A stretch of DNA of 9,560 nucleotides from an uncultured Gemmatimonadaceae bacterium (GTDB taxonomy: Bacteria > Gemmatimonadota > Gemmatimonadetes > Gemmatimonadales > Gemmatimonadaceae). Under the pieces are notes generated by a model. That model saw nothing but the letters and a program-made list of their open reading frames with translations, ran no database searches and was not told the origin of the DNA. The stretch lies in assembly GCA_955652635.1 (NCBI GenBank), contig CATPBN010000317.1, positions 1 through 9,560 on the forward strand, read 5' to 3'. A program made the position numbers and the translations under genes. Shown piece by piece: positions 6,181-9,560 of this stretch (position 1 is its first letter; every line of letters starts with the position of its first letter).

Positions 6181-7069
6181 TCAGGGCTCTGCTTTCTTTC
6201 CGACGAGCCTCCCGATCGGAACGATCGGCGATCTGCTCGCCGGATGTTCGGCGATGCTCGAGTCCGAAGGAGTGAACGAGCCGGTGCGCGAGGCGCGCGA
6301 AATCGTCGCGGCGGTGCTGGACGTTCCGAAATTCTGGGCCGCGGCGAACACGATCTCCGACGCCTCACCGGATGTCGCCCGCGCGGTGATACGAGCCGCG
6401 ATGAAGCGCGCCGCCGGCGCACCCCTCGCCTACGCGGTATCCCGCGCCTGCTTTCGACACCTCACGCTCGTGATCGACGATAGGGTGCTCATCCCGCGCG
6501 TCGAGACGGAAGTGTTGGTCGAACGCGTTCTGGAGCGGTGCGCGAGGAACACGCGAACCATCGCCGATATCGGCACCGGATCAGGCGCGATCGCGCTTTC
6601 GCTGGCCTTCGAGCGCGAATTCGCGCGGGTCTTCGCAACCGACATCTCGCGGGACGCCTTGATGGTAGCAAAGGCGAACGCGGTCTCGCTGGCCGGAGTC
6701 CTGAAAACCCGAATGGATTTCCGCCACGGCTCGCTGCTTGCCCCGCTCGCTGGCGAGAAACTGGACGCCATCGTATGCAATCCGCCGTACGTCAGCTTCG
6801 CCGAGATCGCCGAGCTGCCGCCCGATGTCCGAGACTGGGAGCCGAGCGTTGCGCTCCTCTGTGCGGATGACGGGCTGGCAGTGACCCGCCAGCTCGTCAA
6901 GCAGGCGCCGACCTCGCTTGCGAGCGGAGGACTGCTTGCGCTGGAGGTAGATACTCGTCGCGCGGGTACGGTCGCGGAGATGATTGCTGTGGATGGAAGG
7001 TACGCTGACGTCGAGGTCCTGCTCGATCTGACCGGGCGCGAGCGGTTCGTGTTCGCACGCCGCAATTGA
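6170..7069 (+). CDS. prmC: Release factor glutamine N5-methyltransferase
   Basis: PrmC (formerly HemK) uses S-adenosylmethionine to methylate the glutamine of the GGQ motif in RF1 and RF2, which speeds peptide release. The 299-aa product has the helical N-terminal substrate-binding domain (about 15-95), a PRVETE segment (109-114; most homologues read PRPETE), the SAM-binding loop DIGTGSGAIALSLA (133-146), the acidic ATDIS segment after the next strand, and the substrate-glutamine motif NPPY (204-207). The chain ends with the typical ERFVFARR-like strand. The TTG start at 6170 is favoured by GAGGA five bases upstream and overlaps the prfA stop by 11 nt. The first in-frame ATG would remove part of the N-terminal domain. 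Pairing with prfA is a very common arrangement and fits enzyme and substrate being made together. The sequence before about residue 15 is not conserved. Confidence 0.95.
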   Translation: MASNQGSAFFPTSLPIGTIGDLLAGCSAMLESEGVNEPVREAREIVAAVLDVPKFWAAANTISDASPDVARAVIRAAMKRAAGAPLAYAVSRACFRHLTLVIDDRVLIPRVETEVLVERVLERCARNTRTIADIGTGSGAIALSLAFEREFARVFATDISRDALMVAKANAVSLAGVLKTRMDFRHGSLLAPLAGEKLDAIVCNPPYVSFAEIAELPPDVRDWEPSVALLCADDGLAVTRQLVKQAPTSLASGGLLALEVDTRRAGTVAEMIAVDGRYADVEVLLDLTGRERFVFARRN

Positions 7070-7084
7070 GCCCTCAGGCATGAC

Positions 7085-7090
7085 AGGAGA
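7085..7090 (+). promoter_or_regulatory. Ribosome binding site selecting ATG 7095 for the YlbF-family gene
   Basis: AGGAGA is the strongest Shine-Dalgarno match in this half of the window and lies about five bases before ATG 7095. It falls inside the reading frame that would begin at ATG 7080, so the downstream start is preferred. Confidence 0.65.
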
Positions 7091-7094
7091 CGCG

Positions 7095-7448
7095 ATGCTG
7101 GAAGAGAAGGCCAAGGACGTAGGACGCCTGATCGGGCAGAGCTCTGAATACCAGGCGCTCAAGCGGTCGAGCGAAGCGCTGAACAATGACCGTGAAGCGG
7201 TGGCGTTGCTCCAGGAGATGGAGAAACTCCGGGGCGAGGCGCAGCAGTTGATCCAGCGTGGAGAGAATCCGACTCCCGGGATGGAGCAGCAGCTGGATTC
7301 GATGCTCGAGAAGATCCAGTCACAGCCCGCGTATCAGCGCGCGGCCGTGGCGCAGGAGAACTTCGACAAGCTCATGCTGCGCGTGAATCAGTGGATAATG
7401 GACGGCATGAAGAAGGGCGCCGCGAGCCCGATCATCACCCTCTCCTGA
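7095..7448 (+). CDS. YlbF/YmcA-family (Com_YlbF) small helical protein
   Basis: The 117-aa, charged, almost entirely helical protein fits the YlbF/YmcA family. It has an N-terminal helix with the pattern AKDVGRLIGQSSEYQALKRS, a middle helix rich in Glu/Gln (LLQEMEKLRGEAQQLIQRG), a PTPGMEQQL turn, and a last helix around NFDKLMLRVNQWIMDGM. In Bacillus subtilis, YlbF, YmcA and YaaT form a complex that adjusts RNase Y and mRNA maturation. The role outside Firmicutes is not settled and I do not assign one. ATG 7095 is chosen because of the AGGAGA site; ATG 7080 would add five residues. It lies 25 nt after prmC and its TGA stop is only two bases before the tmk ATG, so it is surely in the same operon. 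No signal peptide or membrane segment is present. Confidence 0.75.
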   Translation: MLEEKAKDVGRLIGQSSEYQALKRSSEALNNDREAVALLQEMEKLRGEAQQLIQRGENPTPGMEQQLDSMLEKIQSQPAYQRAAVAQENFDKLMLRVNQWIMDGMKKGAASPIITLS

Positions 7449-7450
7449 GC

Positions 7451-8116
7451 ATGGCCCGCGGCAAGCTGATCGTCTTCGAGGGGGCTGAAGGCGCGGGAAA
7501 GACAACGCAGATCAGGATTCTGTCGGAGCGCCTGACTGAGGCTGCAGTTTCATGGGTCGGTGTGCGCGAGCCCGGTGGCACGCCGGTCGGTGATGACATC
7601 CGGGACATCGTTCTTCATCAGGATGAGGAGCTCACCGCCGCAACCGAGGCGCTGTTGTTCATGGCATCGCGCGCCGAGCTGGTCGCGCGGGAAATCATGC
7701 CGGCTCTTGAAAAACGGAGTGTCGTCCTGGTCGACCGATTCTTCCTGTCGACCTATGCGTACCAGATCGTCGGGCGCGGCCTGCCCGAGAACGAAGTCCG
7801 TGCGGCGAACCGGCTCGCGACCGCCGGCCTCGTTCCCGATCTGACCCTCCTCCTCGACGTCCACGCTTCGCACGGGCTCGAGCGGGCAGACGCGCGTGGC
7901 AAACGCGACAGGATCGAGAGGTCGGGCGACGACTTTCACGCGAGGGTGGCAAACGCCTTCCGTCAATTTACCGATCCAAAGTGGCAGCACTCCCATCCTG
8001 AATGCGGACCGATCAAGTTGATAGATGGCACCGGTGACGAGGCGACCGTGCATGCACGGATTGCCTCCGCCCTCGCATCCGCGTTCCCGCAACCTTTTGG
8101 CAGCATCGAGAGTTAA
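7451..8116 (+). CDS. tmk: Thymidylate kinase (dTMP kinase)
   Basis: Phosphorylates dTMP to dTDP with ATP, an essential step of dTTP synthesis. The 221-aa product contains the P-loop EGAEGAGKTTQ (10-20), the dTMP-contacting REPGGTP segment (39-45), ALLFMASRAEL (67-77), the DRF motif followed by STYAYQ (95-105), and a LID with several arginines ending in DRIERSGDDFHARV (153-166). A P-loop without its own arginine together with a basic LID fits the E. coli-type enzyme. ATG 7451 comes two bases after the YlbF-family stop. There is no strong ribosome site, so ribosomes probably re-initiate from the upstream gene. The frame is open upstream to 7391 but this only overlaps the YlbF-family gene. Length is normal (family about 205-220 aa). 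Confidence 0.96.
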   Translation: MARGKLIVFEGAEGAGKTTQIRILSERLTEAAVSWVGVREPGGTPVGDDIRDIVLHQDEELTAATEALLFMASRAELVAREIMPALEKRSVVLVDRFFLSTYAYQIVGRGLPENEVRAANRLATAGLVPDLTLLLDVHASHGLERADARGKRDRIERSGDDFHARVANAFRQFTDPKWQHSHPECGPIKLIDGTGDEATVHARIASALASAFPQPFGSIES

Positions 8117-8123
8117 ATAGAGC

Positions 8124-9560
8124 ATGAGACTCAGACTTCCCAGCGCATCGGCGCGCGCTCGCACGGTGATCGTCGCCGGCACACTGTTCGGAGCAGTCAT
8201 CACCGGCGGTTGGCTGCTGCAGCGGGGTTCGCGCACCGGAGCATTTACCGAGTTCGAGGGCGCACAACTGTTCAACAACGTTCTGCGACACGTGCAGAAC
8301 GACTTCGTCGACCCAATCAGCGATTCCACGCTGTACCGAAAATCGGTGGACGGGATGCTCTACGAGCTGAGGGATCCTTACTCGACGTTCCTTCCGCCCG
8401 AGCGTTTCGCGCGGCTCAACGAGTCCACCAGCGGCAACTACGCCGGCCTTGGGCTGGAGACGGACCTTCGAGATGGTTGGTTGATCGTTGTCGCCCCGAT
8501 GCCTGGTGGCCCAGCCGATCGCGCGGGACTGCAGCCCGGCGACCGCATCATCGAGATCATGAACAAGCCGGCAAAAGGATGGACGAGCGAAGAGGCATCC
8601 AAAGCGCTTCGTGGCAAAGCGGGCACTTCCGTGACACTGAAGATCGAGCGGCCGGGTGCTCCGATTCCGATGGATATCAGGCTCGTGCGCACGACGATTC
8701 ATCAAAGCGCAGTGCGGAGGGCTTCGCTACTTGCCGAGAGCGTTGGCTACATCGATCTCAAGGCGTTCAGCGATTCGACGGGGAAGGAACTGAATGGGGC
8801 GATCAACGGCCTGCTTGCACACGGTATGAAGACACTCGTACTCGATCTGCGCACGAATCCCGGCGGACTGCTGAACCAGGGAGTGAGAGTATCCGATCTG
8901 TTTCTGAATCCCGGACAGAAGATCGTCAGCATGCACGGGCGGCTCCCCGAAGCCAATCGGGAGTTCGCCGATACCGCCAAGCAAAAGTGGCCGAATCTGC
9001 CGCTAATCGTTCTCGTCGACGGACGCAGCGCCAGCGCCTCCGAGATAGTGGCCGGTGCTCTGCAGGACCACGATCGCGCGCTCATCGTCGGAACGCCGAC
9101 ATACGGGAAGGGAAGCGCGCAAAGCGTCGTGTCTTTTGGCGATCAGGGCGGTCTCAAGCTCACGACCGCCAGGTGGTTCACTCCGGTGGGCAGATCGATC
9201 CAGCGTCCACGGCCCAGCGACGACGAGACCGATGATTCACCGCCCGTGAAGCACGAGCGATTCCGCACTGATGCGGGCCGGGTGGTGTATGGTGGCGGGG
9301 GCATCACCCCCGATGTGATCGCGGGAGACAGCGTCATCCCCATCGCGGAAGGAAACTTCATTCACGCCCTCGGCGCCAACGGTGGACATTTCCGCGACGC
9401 GGTCACGGACTACGCTCTCTACGTCAAGGGAACACACGGCGTAGCGTCTCCCGACTTTGTGGTCACTCCAGCGATGCGGGACGAAGTCTGGAATCGGATG
9501 AAGCAGCGGGGAATCGACATTCCGCGCTCGGTCTTCGATGAAGGCGAGCCGCTTGTAACG
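8124..9560 (+). CDS. S41 (CtpA/Prc-type) C-terminal processing protease, 3' end cut by window
   Basis: The reading frame runs from ATG 8124 off the window end (479 codons, no stop seen). A single hydrophobic segment (about 13-33) after arginines anchors the protein with its body outside the cytoplasm. An N-terminal helical region ends in DPYSTFLPPE (84-93). A PDZ domain spans about 105-190 (YAGLGLETD, GPADRAGLQPGDRI). The S41 catalytic domain follows, with DLRTNPGGLL (241-250), GRSASASEIVAGALQD (300-315) and PTYGKGSAQ (325-333). By alignment with Prc the catalytic pair is Ser304 and Lys329, 25 residues apart as in the family. GGGITPD (391-397) closes the core. After about residue 410 comes a mixed region without an obvious domain. 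Such proteases trim or degrade envelope proteins from the C-terminus; the substrate here is unknown. The start lies seven bases after tmk with only a weak TAGAG site, so it is probably part of the rpmE-tmk operon. Confidence 0.93.
   Translation, partial: MRLRLPSASARARTVIVAGTLFGAVITGGWLLQRGSRTGAFTEFEGAQLFNNVLRHVQNDFVDPISDSTLYRKSVDGMLYELRDPYSTFLPPERFARLNESTSGNYAGLGLETDLRDGWLIVVAPMPGGPADRAGLQPGDRIIEIMNKPAKGWTSEEASKALRGKAGTSVTLKIERPGAPIPMDIRLVRTTIHQSAVRRASLLAESVGYIDLKAFSDSTGKELNGAINGLLAHGMKTLVLDLRTNPGGLLNQGVRVSDLFLNPGQKIVSMHGRLPEANREFADTAKQKWPNLPLIVLVDGRSASASEIVAGALQDHDRALIVGTPTYGKGSAQSVVSFGDQGGLKLTTARWFTPVGRSIQRPRPSDDETDDSPPVKHERFRTDAGRVVYGGGGITPDVIAGDSVIPIAEGNFIHALGANGGHFRDAVTDYALYVKGTHGVASPDFVVTPAMRDEVWNRMKQRGIDIPRSVFDEGEPLVT

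Noticed and set aside
7550..8705. Two minus-strand open frames opposite tmk and the S41 protease
   Set aside because: Both are antisense to genes with intact catalytic motifs and contain nothing recognisable.
8210..9235. 341-codon plus-strand open frame inside the S41 protease
   Set aside because: It is an out-of-frame shadow, rich in Arg/Ser without a domain, while the overlapping frame from 8124 shows clear PDZ and S41 motifs.

Overview
The window is GC-rich, densely coding bacterial chromosome with almost no spacer. It looks like core, vertically inherited sequence: there is no tRNA or rRNA, IS element, phage gene or CRISPR array. Gene content suggests a non-sporulating, Gram-negative-type bacterium. 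The evidence is five-carbon-pathway haem synthesis, a SpoIID/LytB family protein with a possible lipobox, a Lnb-like envelope protein and frequent TTG starts in overlapping genes. Gemmatimonadota is my best guess, from gene style only, with moderate to low confidence.

Region 1 (16-3542, + strand) is a tightly overlapping three-gene operon. It holds hemL (glutamate-1-semialdehyde aminomutase), a SpoIID/LytB-domain probable lipoprotein (peptidoglycan glycan-strand cleavage), and a Gfo/Idh/MocA-fold oxidoreductase homologue whose usual catalytic residues are replaced. The second and third genes start at TTG codons inside the end of the preceding gene.

Region 2 (3503-4819, - strand) is a single convergent gene for a secreted/membrane protein. 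It has an N-terminal DUF4105 (Lnb-type) periplasmic domain with conserved His and Cys, plus five C-terminal membrane segments. This architecture resembles the lipoprotein N-acyltransferase Lnb of Bacteroides. Its 3' end overlaps the 3' end of the oxidoreductase gene by 40 nt.

A 75-nt divergent intergenic region (4820-4894) carries a direct repeat of TAGCTATAC and -35/-10-like elements in both directions.

Region 3 (4895-9560, + strand) is a second compact operon: rpmE (L31), prfA (RF1), prmC (the methyltransferase that modifies the RF1 GGQ glutamine), a YlbF-family helical protein, tmk (thymidylate kinase) and an S41/CtpA-type PDZ protease cut by the window end. It links translation termination, nucleotide supply and envelope proteolysis.

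The most notable points are: prfA apparently lacks any ATG/GTG/TTG at its true 5' end and probably uses CTG in a CTGA junction; the oxidoreductase homologue has lost its canonical active-site residues; and the Lnb-like protein sits beside a possible SpoIID lipoprotein. I did not see a clear multi-gene novel system. The best candidate for something new is the envelope-related group SpoIID / degenerate oxidoreductase / Lnb-like protein.
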